Part shown: positions 49,920 through 57,699 of the stretch, piece by piece
Numbering within the stretch: position 1 is the first letter of the stretch
Layout of the letters: each line of letters starts with the position of its first letter
NCBI GenBank assembly: GCA_947499595.1
Contig: CANMOY010000007.1
Coordinates: 1-64,000, forward strand
Source of the DNA: an uncultured Mesonia sp.
GTDB taxonomy: Bacteria; Bacteroidota; Bacteroidia; Flavobacteriales; Flavobacteriaceae
Direction: 5' to 3'
DNA: 64,000 nucleotides
The notes under the pieces: generated by a model
Told to the model about the DNA's origin: nothing
The model's database searches: none
What the model saw: only the letters and a program-made list of their open reading frames with translations
Translations under genes and position numbers: made by a program

Positions 49920-51887
49920 ATGAAAATTCTAAACTTAGGTATTGGGCTCTTAGCTGCCGCAGCGATGATGAGTTGTGGTGACAATGCCAACAAGAAAAGT
50001 AGTGCTGGAGGTGCTTTAAATAGCAGCGCAGCAGAAAAAGTTTACGTAGCACCTGGAGAACAGGACGAGTATTATGCATTTATATCTGGAGGATATAGCG
50101 GAAATTTAACCGTTTATGGTTTGCCTTCGGGAAGATTATTTAAAGAAATTCCTGTTTTTAGTCAATTTCCAACTTCAGGTTATGGCTACTCAGAAGAGAC
50201 AAAGCCAATGTTAAATACCTCGCATGGTTTTATCCCTTGGGGAGATTCGCACCACCCAGATATTTCACAAACTGAAGGGGTGACTGACGGACGTTGGATT
50301 TTTATAAATGAAAACAACACACCTAGAATCGCGAGAATCGATTTAGAAACTTTTGAAACAGTGGAAATTATTGAGGTGCCAAATAGTGCAGGGAATCACA
50401 GTTCTTCTTTTGTAACCGAAAACACCGAGTATGTGGTGGCAGGAACAAGATTTTCTGTACCCGTACCTCAGGAAGACATTAGTATAAAAGAATATAAAGG
50501 TAAATTTAAAGGAGCCTTATCTTTTATAGAAGTTGAAAAAGAAACCGGGCATATGGATATAAAATTCCAATTGTTAATGCCAGGATTTAATTACGATCTT
50601 TCTCACCCAGGTCGAGGCGATTCTCACGGTTGGTTCTTCTTTACAACCTATAATACAGAAGAAGCCAGCACTTTATTAGAGGTAAATGCTTCGCAAAATG
50701 ATAAAGATTTTATCGCAGCTGTTAACTGGAAAAAAATTGAAGAGTACATTAACAATGGTGGAGGAAAAATGATGCCTTCGAATTATGCGCATAACGTGTA
50801 TGATCATAATTCTCATACCGCTACTTCAACTATGAAAAAAGAGGTGCGTGTAATTGATCCTACAGAAGTTCCTGGAGCGGTTTATTTACTACCAACACCT
50901 AAATCACCTCACGGTTGTGATGTATCACCAGATGGTAAGTACATTGTAGGTAATGGTAAATTATCGGCTAACTTAACTGTTCACTCATTTGAAAAAATGC
51001 AGGAAGCAATTAAAAATGAAAAGTTTGAAGGTGAAGCTTACGGTATTCCAATTTTGAGTTTTGAAGATGTATTAGCAGGACAAGTAGAGCAAGCAGGACT
51101 AGGACCTCTTCATACCGAATTTGATGACAAGGGAAATGCCTATACTACTTTCTTCATCTCTTCTGAGGTTGTAAAATGGAAATTAGGTACTTGGGAAGTT
51201 ATTGATAGAAAACCTACTTATTACTCTGTAGGGCACTTAACCATTGCAGGAGGTAACTCAAGAGAACCAGATGGTAAGTATATGTTTGCGATGAACAAGA
51301 TTACTAAAGATCGTTATTTACCAACTGGACCAGAATTAGAGCACTCTGCGCAGTTATATGATATCTCTGGAGAGAAAATGGAATTGATTTTAGATTTCCC
51401 AACTCACGGGGAGCCACACTACGCTGCCGCAATTAAAGCAGATAAAGTAGCGCCTAATTCAAAGAAATTTTATAAGTTAAGTGAGAATACACACCCGTTT
51501 GCAGCAAAAAGCGAAGCCGAAACTAAAGTAGTTCGTGAAGGTAATGTAGTACACGTATATATGACAACAATACGTAGTCACTTCTCGCCAGATAATATCG
51601 AAGGAATTAAAGTAGGCGATAAAGTTTATTTCCACATCACTAACTTAGAGCAAGATTTTGATGTACCACACGGATTTGCGATTATAGGACAAAACAACTC
51701 TGAGTTGTTAATTATGCCAGGTCAAACTAAAACTTCGGTTTGGGAGCCTAAACAAGTAGGAGTATGGCCTTTCTATTGTACAGATTTCTGTTCTGCTCTT
51801 CATCAAGAAATGCAAGGATATATACGTGTTTCGCCAAAAGATTCTGACATTGAGTTAGAGTGGTCTTTAGGTGAAGATGTAGAATAA
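49920..51887 (+). CDS. nosZ: Nitrous-oxide reductase, clade II (Sec-type)
   Basis: A 655-residue copper enzyme that reduces N2O to N2. The N-terminus is a Sec lipoprotein-type signal (IGLLAAAAMMSCGDN) with no twin-arginine motif, which is the clade II (atypical) hallmark. CuZ-domain histidines are seen in GDSHHPDISQTEG, NSAGNHSSSFV, SHPGRGDSHGW, YAHNVYDHNSH and KSPHGCDVSPDGK, and the CuA site is in FYCTDFCSALHQEMQGY. Length is typical of Bacteroidota NosZ. It is followed by a hairpin with a T-tract, so downstream genes may be expressed at a lower level. Confidence 0.97.
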   Translation: MKILNLGIGLLAAAAMMSCGDNANKKSSAGGALNSSAAEKVYVAPGEQDEYYAFISGGYSGNLTVYGLPSGRLFKEIPVFSQFPTSGYGYSEETKPMLNTSHGFIPWGDSHHPDISQTEGVTDGRWIFINENNTPRIARIDLETFETVEIIEVPNSAGNHSSSFVTENTEYVVAGTRFSVPVPQEDISIKEYKGKFKGALSFIEVEKETGHMDIKFQLLMPGFNYDLSHPGRGDSHGWFFFTTYNTEEASTLLEVNASQNDKDFIAAVNWKKIEEYINNGGGKMMPSNYAHNVYDHNSHTATSTMKKEVRVIDPTEVPGAVYLLPTPKSPHGCDVSPDGKYIVGNGKLSANLTVHSFEKMQEAIKNEKFEGEAYGIPILSFEDVLAGQVEQAGLGPLHTEFDDKGNAYTTFFISSEVVKWKLGTWEVIDRKPTYYSVGHLTIAGGNSREPDGKYMFAMNKITKDRYLPTGPELEHSAQLYDISGEKMELILDFPTHGEPHYAAAIKADKVAPNSKKFYKLSENTHPFAAKSEAETKVVREGNVVHVYMTTIRSHFSPDNIEGIKVGDKVYFHITNLEQDFDVPHGFAIIGQNNSELLIMPGQTKTSVWEPKQVGVWPFYCTDFCSALHQEMQGYIRVSPKDSDIELEWSLGEDVE

Positions 51888-51912
51888 TAATTGTTGTTTA
51901 ATTGATTTTTTG

Positions 51913-51953
51913 AAGGCAGAGACTATCAAGTCTCGATGGTCTCTGCCTTTTAA
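51913..51953 (+). terminator. Hairpin after nosZ, partial terminator or attenuator
   Basis: AAGGCAGAGAC (51913-51923) pairs with GTCTCTGCCTT (51939-51949), followed by TTTT. It lies in the nosZ-downstream gap and, since it would fall inside the coding region if TTG 51910 were used, it supports the ATG at 51970. Confidence 0.75.
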
Positions 51954-51969
51954 TTTAACAAAATTGAGT

Positions 51970-52578
51970 ATGAAAAGTGCAAGTATTATAATGATAATAG
52001 GCTCGGCTTTATTGTTTAGCTTATTTATTTATCCGTTATGGACGGTAGAGTTGGAAGCTCCCCAATATCCAGACGGTTTAGGAATGTATATTCATCTTGA
52101 TGGTCTTCAGGGCTTTACCGAGTATGATTTGCAAAATATTGACGGTCTAAATCACTATATTGGTATGCAAAAGTTACCTACTCCAGCAGATATGTGGGAG
52201 TTTAGAACTTTCCCTTTGGTAGTAGGAGGAATGGCTGTTTTAGGAGTAATAATTGGCTTTTTAGGTTTGTTTTCTAAAGTATCTCATAAATGGTTTTTAG
52301 GTTGGCTAGTGGTGATGACGATTTTAGGTATCTTAGGCATGTACGACTTTAATGCTTGGTTGATAGATTACGGTACAAACCTTGATCCCAAAGCGATTAT
52401 TAAAGTGGTAGACGCAGATGGAAACCCGTTTAGCTATAAACCACCCTTGCTAGGCCGTCGTGATATTCTTAACTTTACAGCGGTTTCTTATCCAGCTCTA
52501 GGCGGAATTTTATTAACCGTAGGTATGCTATTAACTTTTATAGCCTATTTAATAGGGCTAAAATCCTCAAAGAAATGA
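51970..52578 (+). CDS. Nos-cluster membrane protein, unnamed
   Basis: A 202-residue protein with about four membrane helices: SASIIMIIGSALLFSLFIYP at the start, LVVGGMAVLGVIIGFLGLFS, then WLVVMTILGILGMYDFNAW and PALGGILLTVGMLLTFIAYL. A periplasmic loop follows the first helix (LEAPQYPDGLGMYIHLDGLQ). I know no biochemical assignment; similar proteins occur in Bacteroidota nos clusters. It overlaps nosL by 4 bp (ATGA). A role in electron delivery or NosZ maturation is inferred from location only. Confidence 0.8.
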   Translation: MKSASIIMIIGSALLFSLFIYPLWTVELEAPQYPDGLGMYIHLDGLQGFTEYDLQNIDGLNHYIGMQKLPTPADMWEFRTFPLVVGGMAVLGVIIGFLGLFSKVSHKWFLGWLVVMTILGILGMYDFNAWLIDYGTNLDPKAIIKVVDADGNPFSYKPPLLGRRDILNFTAVSYPALGGILLTVGMLLTFIAYLIGLKSSKK

Positions 52579-53003
52579 AAAAATTAGTCGCCATATTCAG
52601 TATTATAACTTTGGTGAGTTGTAGTAAAGAAAAGCAACCAATCGCTTATGGAGAAGATAGTTGTGATTTTTGTAAAATGACGATTGTCGATCAAATTCAC
52701 GGAGCAGAAATTGTTACAGATAAGGGCAAGGTATATAAGTTTGATGCCTTAGAGTGTTTAATAGATTTTAAACACGAGATGAGTAAAGAAACACCAGAAC
52801 AATTTTTTACTAATCACTATTTAGCACCCTCAGAGTTGATCTCTGCAAAGACTGCGGTTTACTTAATTTCTGAAAATATTCCTAGCCCTATGGGCGAATT
52901 TATTACTGCTTTTCCTAATCGAGAAGAAGCCCAAAAGGTGCAACTAGAAAAAGGAGGTGCAATCTATACTTGGGATGAAATCCTAGACCAGCAGCAAAAT
53001 TAA
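52575..53003 (+). CDS. nosL: Copper chaperone lipoprotein NosL
   Basis: A 142-residue lipoprotein (lipobox TLVSC). The NosL core is DSCDFCKMTIVDQIHGAEIV, with CxxCKM Cu(I) ligands, then KVYKFDALECLIDFKHEM and SPMGEFITAFPNREEAQKVQ. It delivers copper for CuZ assembly in the periplasm. The start overlaps the upstream gene stop by 4 bp, and nosD follows 19 bp later. Confidence 0.95.
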   Translation: MKKLVAIFSIITLVSCSKEKQPIAYGEDSCDFCKMTIVDQIHGAEIVTDKGKVYKFDALECLIDFKHEMSKETPEQFFTNHYLAPSELISAKTAVYLISENIPSPMGEFITAFPNREEAQKVQLEKGGAIYTWDEILDQQQN

Positions 53004-53022
53004 ATCAATTGAATCTTAAGCT

Positions 53023-54264
53023 ATGCTACAAGGTTATTTTAAATCTATTTTATTTATAGTATTTTTCTTTACAGGAGCAACTTCGTTTTATGCTCAAATT
53101 GAGGTTTGCGAAACTTGCTCTTTTACAAGCATTAAGAAAGCTGTAGCAGAGGCTAGAAGCGGCGATACTATTCACTTAAAAAAAGGTACTTATCGTGAAA
53201 ATAAAATTATAATAGATAAGCCGCTGTATCTCAAAGGTTATGATTACCCAGTGATTGATGGTCTTAATAAGGCCGATATTATAAATGTATTTGCCGATAG
53301 CGTTCGAATATCTGGAATTAAATTAATTAACGTAGGTTCTAGTTATACAGAAGACTATGCTGCTATCCGCGTAAGCAAAGCAAAAAACTTCATTCTTGAA
53401 GATTTAATACTTGAAAAAATTTTTTTTGGTATTTATTTAGAAAAAGCCAGTGATGGTATTGTGCGTAATAATAAAATTTTAGGCGATGCTGTCTCAGAAC
53501 ATAATTCTGGTAATGGTATACAGTTATGGTACTCTAAACGTATCATAATTAAGGAAAACTTAATTCAAAAGGTACGTGATGGAATTTATCTTGAATTTGC
53601 AGACCATTGCGTTATAGAAGATAATATAAGTAAGGACAATTTGCGCTATGGTCTTCATTTCATGTTTAGCAATGACGATGCTTATGCACAAAATATTTTT
53701 GAAAATAATGGTGCTGGTGTTGCAGTTATGTTTTCTAAGCGGATTAAAATGAGGGCGAATCACTTTAGGTACAACTGGGGAACGGCTTCTTATGGTTTGT
53801 TGCTTAAAGAAATTAATGACGCCGAAATTGTTGAGAATATTTTTGAAGAAAATACAACAGGAATAAATATAGAGGGGTCAAATCGGGTAAACTACTTAAA
53901 GAATACTTTTAAAAATAACGGTTGGGCAGTAAAGGTGCGTGGTGCTTGCTATGAAAATAAATTTTTGGAAAACAATTTTTTGTACAATTCTTTTGATGTT
54001 AGCTACAATAGTAAATTAAACAATAATTTATTTTTAAATAATTACTGGAGCTCTTATACGGGCTATGATTTAGATGAAGACGGTTTTGGGGACGTACCGT
54101 ATAGACCAGTTAAACTATTTAGTTATATCGTGAATAGAACACCCGAGACTATTATTTTGATGAGGAGCTTATTTGTTGATATAATCGACTTTTCAGAAAA
54201 AGTGTCACCAGTGTTTACACCCGATAACTTAGTAGATAAAGCCCCTTTAATGAGAAAAAAGTAA
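53023..54264 (+). CDS. nosD: Periplasmic CuZ-maturation protein NosD
   Basis: A 413-residue right-handed beta-helix (CASH-type) protein with a signal peptide (ending TSFYAQ). Repeated strands such as DGIYLEFADHCVIEDNISKD and ENNGAGVAVMFSKRIKMRAN match NosD, and NYWSSYTGYDLDEDGFGDVP with YRPVKLF is a NosD signature near the C-terminus. It works with the NosFY transporter in CuZ assembly. One-base overlap with nosF (TAATG). Confidence 0.95.
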   Translation: MLQGYFKSILFIVFFFTGATSFYAQIEVCETCSFTSIKKAVAEARSGDTIHLKKGTYRENKIIIDKPLYLKGYDYPVIDGLNKADIINVFADSVRISGIKLINVGSSYTEDYAAIRVSKAKNFILEDLILEKIFFGIYLEKASDGIVRNNKILGDAVSEHNSGNGIQLWYSKRIIIKENLIQKVRDGIYLEFADHCVIEDNISKDNLRYGLHFMFSNDDAYAQNIFENNGAGVAVMFSKRIKMRANHFRYNWGTASYGLLLKEINDAEIVENIFEENTTGINIEGSNRVNYLKNTFKNNGWAVKVRGACYENKFLENNFLYNSFDVSYNSKLNNNLFLNNYWSSYTGYDLDEDGFGDVPYRPVKLFSYIVNRTPETIILMRSLFVDIIDFSEKVSPVFTPDNLVDKAPLMRKK

Positions 54265-54971
54265 TGATAGAAATTAAGAATATTCATAAAAAATTCGGTA
54301 AAAATAAAGTGCTTAAAGGGATAGATTTAGAAATCCCCGATGAAGGAATCTTTGCCGTATTAGGACCAAATGGTTCTGGAAAGACTACTTTAATAAAATC
54401 AATATTAGGTATGGTGGTTCCAGACCAAGGTGAGATTTATGTTCAAGGTAAAAAAACCCATGCCAATGGTCTTTACAGAAAAAATATTGATTACTTACCT
54501 CAAATAGCTAACTTCCCTGGCAATTTGGGTGTTAAGGAGTTATTAGGTATGATAAAAGATTTGCGTGGCGGTAATGCCCAAGCAGATCACTTGATTAAAT
54601 TATTTCATTTAGAGCCTTTTCTAGATAAAAAATTAAGCAATCTATCAGGAGGTACCAAGCAAAAGGTAAATATCGTTTTAACTTTTATGTTTGATAGCCC
54701 TTTAATAATTTTAGATGAACCGACCACAGGCTTAGATCCGATTGCGTTGCTTCATCTAAAAGAACTTATACAGCGAGAAAAAGAAAAAGGTAAAACTATT
54801 CTGGTTACTTCACATATCATGAGTTTTGTTGAAGAAATATCAGACGAGATTGTTTTTATTCTCGAAGGGAAAATTTATTTTAAAGGCAATATTCATCAAC
54901 TAAGGGAAAAAACCCAACAAACCGATTTTGAACACGCAATTGCTCACCTCTTAAAGAAAAACCATGCTTAA
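54264..54971 (+). CDS. nosF: ABC transporter ATPase NosF
   Basis: A 235-residue ATPase. Walker A is LGPNGSGKTTLIKS, the signature LSGGTKQKVN, Walker B LIILDEPTTGLDP, and the switch His is in VTSHIMSF. It drives NosY and partners with NosD in supply of the sulfur needed for CuZ. It overlaps nosD by 1 bp and nosY by 8 bp, so the three are translationally linked. Confidence 0.95.
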   Translation: MIEIKNIHKKFGKNKVLKGIDLEIPDEGIFAVLGPNGSGKTTLIKSILGMVVPDQGEIYVQGKKTHANGLYRKNIDYLPQIANFPGNLGVKELLGMIKDLRGGNAQADHLIKLFHLEPFLDKKLSNLSGGTKQKVNIVLTFMFDSPLIILDEPTTGLDPIALLHLKELIQREKEKGKTILVTSHIMSFVEEISDEIVFILEGKIYFKGNIHQLREKTQQTDFEHAIAHLLKKNHA

Positions 54972-55746
54972 AATTTTAAAATACAGTTTCTTCGATTTAA
55001 TAAGAAGCCGATGGAGTTATGTTTACTTGTTGTTCTATTTGCTTTTATCGTTTGTGCTATTATTCCTAAATCAAGATTTATCCAAAGCAGTAATTACTTT
55101 GATGAACGTAATCATAATTTTAGTACCCTTAATAGGGACAATTTTTGGAGTTATGTATTACTACAACTCTAAGGAATTCACAGAGTTACTATTAGCTCAA
55201 CCTGTTAAACGTTCTTCAATTTTCTTGGGTCAATACTTAGGTGTGGCCTTGTCTCTTGTAATGAGCTTAGTTCTTGGTTTAGGTATACCCTTTGTGCTCT
55301 ATGGTTTATTTCAATCTAGTGCAATTTGGAATTTTAGTTTGTTGTTAATAACGGGAGCAATGTTAACTTTTATATTTACGGCTTTAGCATTTAATATTGC
55401 ACTATACAACGAGAATAAAATTAAAGGATTTAGTTATGCTATATTGCTTTGGCTCTTTCTTGCTGTTATTTACGACGGTTTATTTCTAATGTCTTTAATT
55501 GTATTTGAAACTTACCCTTTAGATAAGTTCACGCTTATAGCCACTACTTTTAACCCAATAGATCTTTCTAGAATTTTAATTTTACTTAAATTAGATATTG
55601 CAGCGCTTTTAGGGTACACAGGAGCGGTTTTTCAAAAGTTTTTTGGAACTAATTTGGGCTTATTTGCCGCGCTATCAACATTAATGATTTGGGTGATACT
55701 GCCCGTGCTTAATATTGCCCGTAAAGCAAAAAAGAAAGATTTTTAA
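54964..55746 (+). CDS. nosY: ABC transporter permease NosY
   Basis: A 260-residue permease with about six membrane helices. It starts MLKILKYSFFDLIRSRWSYV, a typical NosY/ABC-2 N-terminus, and contains YYYNSKEFTELLLAQPVKRS, IFLGQYLGVALSLVMSLVLG and TTFNPIDLSRILILLKLDIA. It forms the membrane part of NosDFY. Overlaps nosF by 8 bp; the next gene starts 10 bp later. Confidence 0.94.
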   Translation: MLKILKYSFFDLIRSRWSYVYLLFYLLLSFVLLFLNQDLSKAVITLMNVIIILVPLIGTIFGVMYYYNSKEFTELLLAQPVKRSSIFLGQYLGVALSLVMSLVLGLGIPFVLYGLFQSSAIWNFSLLLITGAMLTFIFTALAFNIALYNENKIKGFSYAILLWLFLAVIYDGLFLMSLIVFETYPLDKFTLIATTFNPIDLSRILILLKLDIAALLGYTGAVFQKFFGTNLGLFAALSTLMIWVILPVLNIARKAKKKDF

Positions 55747-55756
55747 AGTTTTATAA

Positions 55757-56977
55757 ATGCAAATAAAGTCAGGCATCCAGGTAAACATAGCGTTAGGTTT
55801 GTTTCTTATGGCTATTTTTGGAGGCTTGATTTTGCGTTTGTTATTCTTTGTAGACTTACCGCTGGTTTTTAAACACATGGTTCATGCGCATTCACACACA
55901 GCTATCTTAGGTTGGATTTACCTAGCCTTGGTACTTGTAATTTACAAGAATCATTTGGAAAGCCATGTGCCTAACCGTGTATTTTTTTTTATTTATAGTA
56001 GTACATTGGTGAGTATAGTCGGGATGATGCTTAGTTTCCCCTTTCAAGGCTATGCTGCTGTATCCATATTTTTTTCTACACTATTTCTATTTTGCAGTTA
56101 TGCGTTTTATTGGGCTTTCATAAAATATGCTCCAAAAGAAAAGCAAACAAGCTCTGCTTATAAGTGTATTCGCTTAGCGCTATTATACATGGTCATTTCA
56201 AGCCTTGGGCCTTGGGCCATAGGTCCTATAATGAGTGTTCTGGGAGCAGACTCACCTTGGTACCGGGTGGCGATTTATTTTTATTTACATTTTCAATATA
56301 ATGCTTGGATGATATTAGCGCTCATAGGCGGATTCCTATTCGTGCTTGAGCAAAAACAAATTTATATTCAACGAGCTAACTTTAAAAAATTTATAATCTT
56401 TTTTCATTGGGGAGTTTGCTTAAGCTTTTTGATATCTATTTTGTTTCTGAAACCAAATATATCGATCTATGTTATAGCTTTAATAGGAGGGGTTTTTCAA
56501 TTTTTGGCTTTGTGGTTTCTGCTGAATTTCTTTAGAAAACAACCCTTAAAGCTGCTTGCAAGTAAATCAAAAGTGAATGTAATTTTAATAAAAACAGTTT
56601 TATTATTTTATTTTATAAAACTACTAATGCAATTGTTAGCCGCCTTTCCTCTTATAGCAAGTTATATAATTAACTTTAAAAATTTAGCAATTGGTTTTTT
56701 GCATTGGGTATTTTTAGGCGTAGGGACGCCAGCAATTTTTTATTTATTACACGAAAGCAATTTATTAAAACTAAGTCTTAGAAATTACGAGATCTACTTG
56801 CTTGGTTTTCTATTAACCGAAATTTTAATTATTTGGCAGGCTTTGGTGAAAATTTTTAATATACCAAACCTTCCAAATTTGTACTATTGGTTGTTTGCAG
56901 CTAGTTGCTTTATTGCAATTGCGGTTGGAGGGATTTTCATTAGCACATTTAAAAGAAACAGAAAAGCTACATCTTAA
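55757..56977 (+). CDS. Polytopic membrane protein with heme-copper-like histidine motifs
   Basis: A 406-residue protein with about twelve membrane helices. The second helix has VFKHMVHAHSHTAILGWIYL and later helices have FYLHFQYNAWMILALIGGFL and GFLHWVFLGVGTPAIFYLLH, arranged like the heme-ligand helices of cytochrome oxidase subunit I or NnrS-type proteins. It is 10 bp after nosY, so it belongs to the nos transcript. A heme-binding role in NO or N2O metabolism is inferred; family not assigned. The 57000-57097 gap after it holds nothing I recognise. Confidence 0.72.
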   Translation: MQIKSGIQVNIALGLFLMAIFGGLILRLLFFVDLPLVFKHMVHAHSHTAILGWIYLALVLVIYKNHLESHVPNRVFFFIYSSTLVSIVGMMLSFPFQGYAAVSIFFSTLFLFCSYAFYWAFIKYAPKEKQTSSAYKCIRLALLYMVISSLGPWAIGPIMSVLGADSPWYRVAIYFYLHFQYNAWMILALIGGFLFVLEQKQIYIQRANFKKFIIFFHWGVCLSFLISILFLKPNISIYVIALIGGVFQFLALWFLLNFFRKQPLKLLASKSKVNVILIKTVLLFYFIKLLMQLLAAFPLIASYIINFKNLAIGFLHWVFLGVGTPAIFYLLHESNLLKLSLRNYEIYLLGFLLTEILIIWQALVKIFNIPNLPNLYYWLFAASCFIAIAVGGIFISTFKRNRKATS

Positions 56978-57097
56978 CACATTAATTTTGAAAGGATTTT
57001 TTCTAGTTTACCATTAACAAATATCAAGGTATTTCAAATTGGCAATACAGGCAGTACAAATGTAAAACCATTGATTAAAGGGTGTCAATTATTAAAT

Positions 57098-57139
57098 AAA
57101 CATAAAAGCTATTCTAAAATAAGAATAGCTTTTATGTTT
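57098..57139. terminator. Bidirectional intrinsic terminator
   Basis: 18-bp perfect arms AAACATAAAAGCTATTCT and AGAATAGCTTTTATGTTT with a 6-nt loop (AAAATA), between the convergent end of the nos operon and the DUF4136 gene. Confidence 0.88.
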
Positions 57140-57159
57140 GTTAATTACTTAAACTGATT

Positions 57160-57687
57160 TCACTTCTCAGGCGGATACTTTTTTAATATCTCGTGTACAA
57201 TTTCTTGAATACGTTCAATCTTGGTTTCCCGATCTTTCGAGAGGGACCCTTCACCTATTCCTTGCCAAACCAACTCCATTGATTCTCGATCAACCAAATC
57301 TATAAATAATGTACCCTCGGTTTCTCGTGAAACGGTATTTTGCCAGTGGCCGCCATAAAAGGGTGAAAATCCCCAGCCATAACCAAAGTTATTTTGATAG
57401 ATATTTACATTTTCTTTAGTTTTCGTAAAAATACTTATCAATAAATCTGCACTTTTCTTTTTTTGTAAACCTTTGGCTGTAAGTTCCTTTTCTATAGCCT
57501 TTAGAATTCGCCTTTTATCTAAATCAGAAATTTTGGCTTGGTCAATACCAGGTTTGTAAAAAGCAAAGCTTTGATATTGGTCAAAATTCACTTTTTGATC
57601 ATAATCTGTAGTAACTTGCACACTGGAGCAAGCCCCTAAGACAAATAGAATCACTAACAAACTCAAAATTTTTAGAAAAGCTTTCAT
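57160..57687 (-). CDS. DUF4136 family lipoprotein
   Basis: A 175-residue lipoprotein (lipobox VLGACSS). The family motif follows: VQVTTDYDQKVNFDQYQSFA, FYKPGIDQAKISDLDKRRIL, then ADLLISIFTKTKE, GTLFIDLVDRESMELVWQGI and ERIQEIVHEILKKYPP. DUF4136 proteins are outer-membrane or periplasmic and of unknown function. It lies 12 bp after hutU on the same strand, so it may be read through from the histidine-degradation gene. Confidence 0.9.
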   Translation of the reverse strand: MKAFLKILSLLVILFVLGACSSVQVTTDYDQKVNFDQYQSFAFYKPGIDQAKISDLDKRRILKAIEKELTAKGLQKKKSADLLISIFTKTKENVNIYQNNFGYGWGFSPFYGGHWQNTVSRETEGTLFIDLVDRESMELVWQGIGEGSLSKDRETKIERIQEIVHEILKKYPPEK

Positions 57688-57699
57688 ATTTAATAGTAT

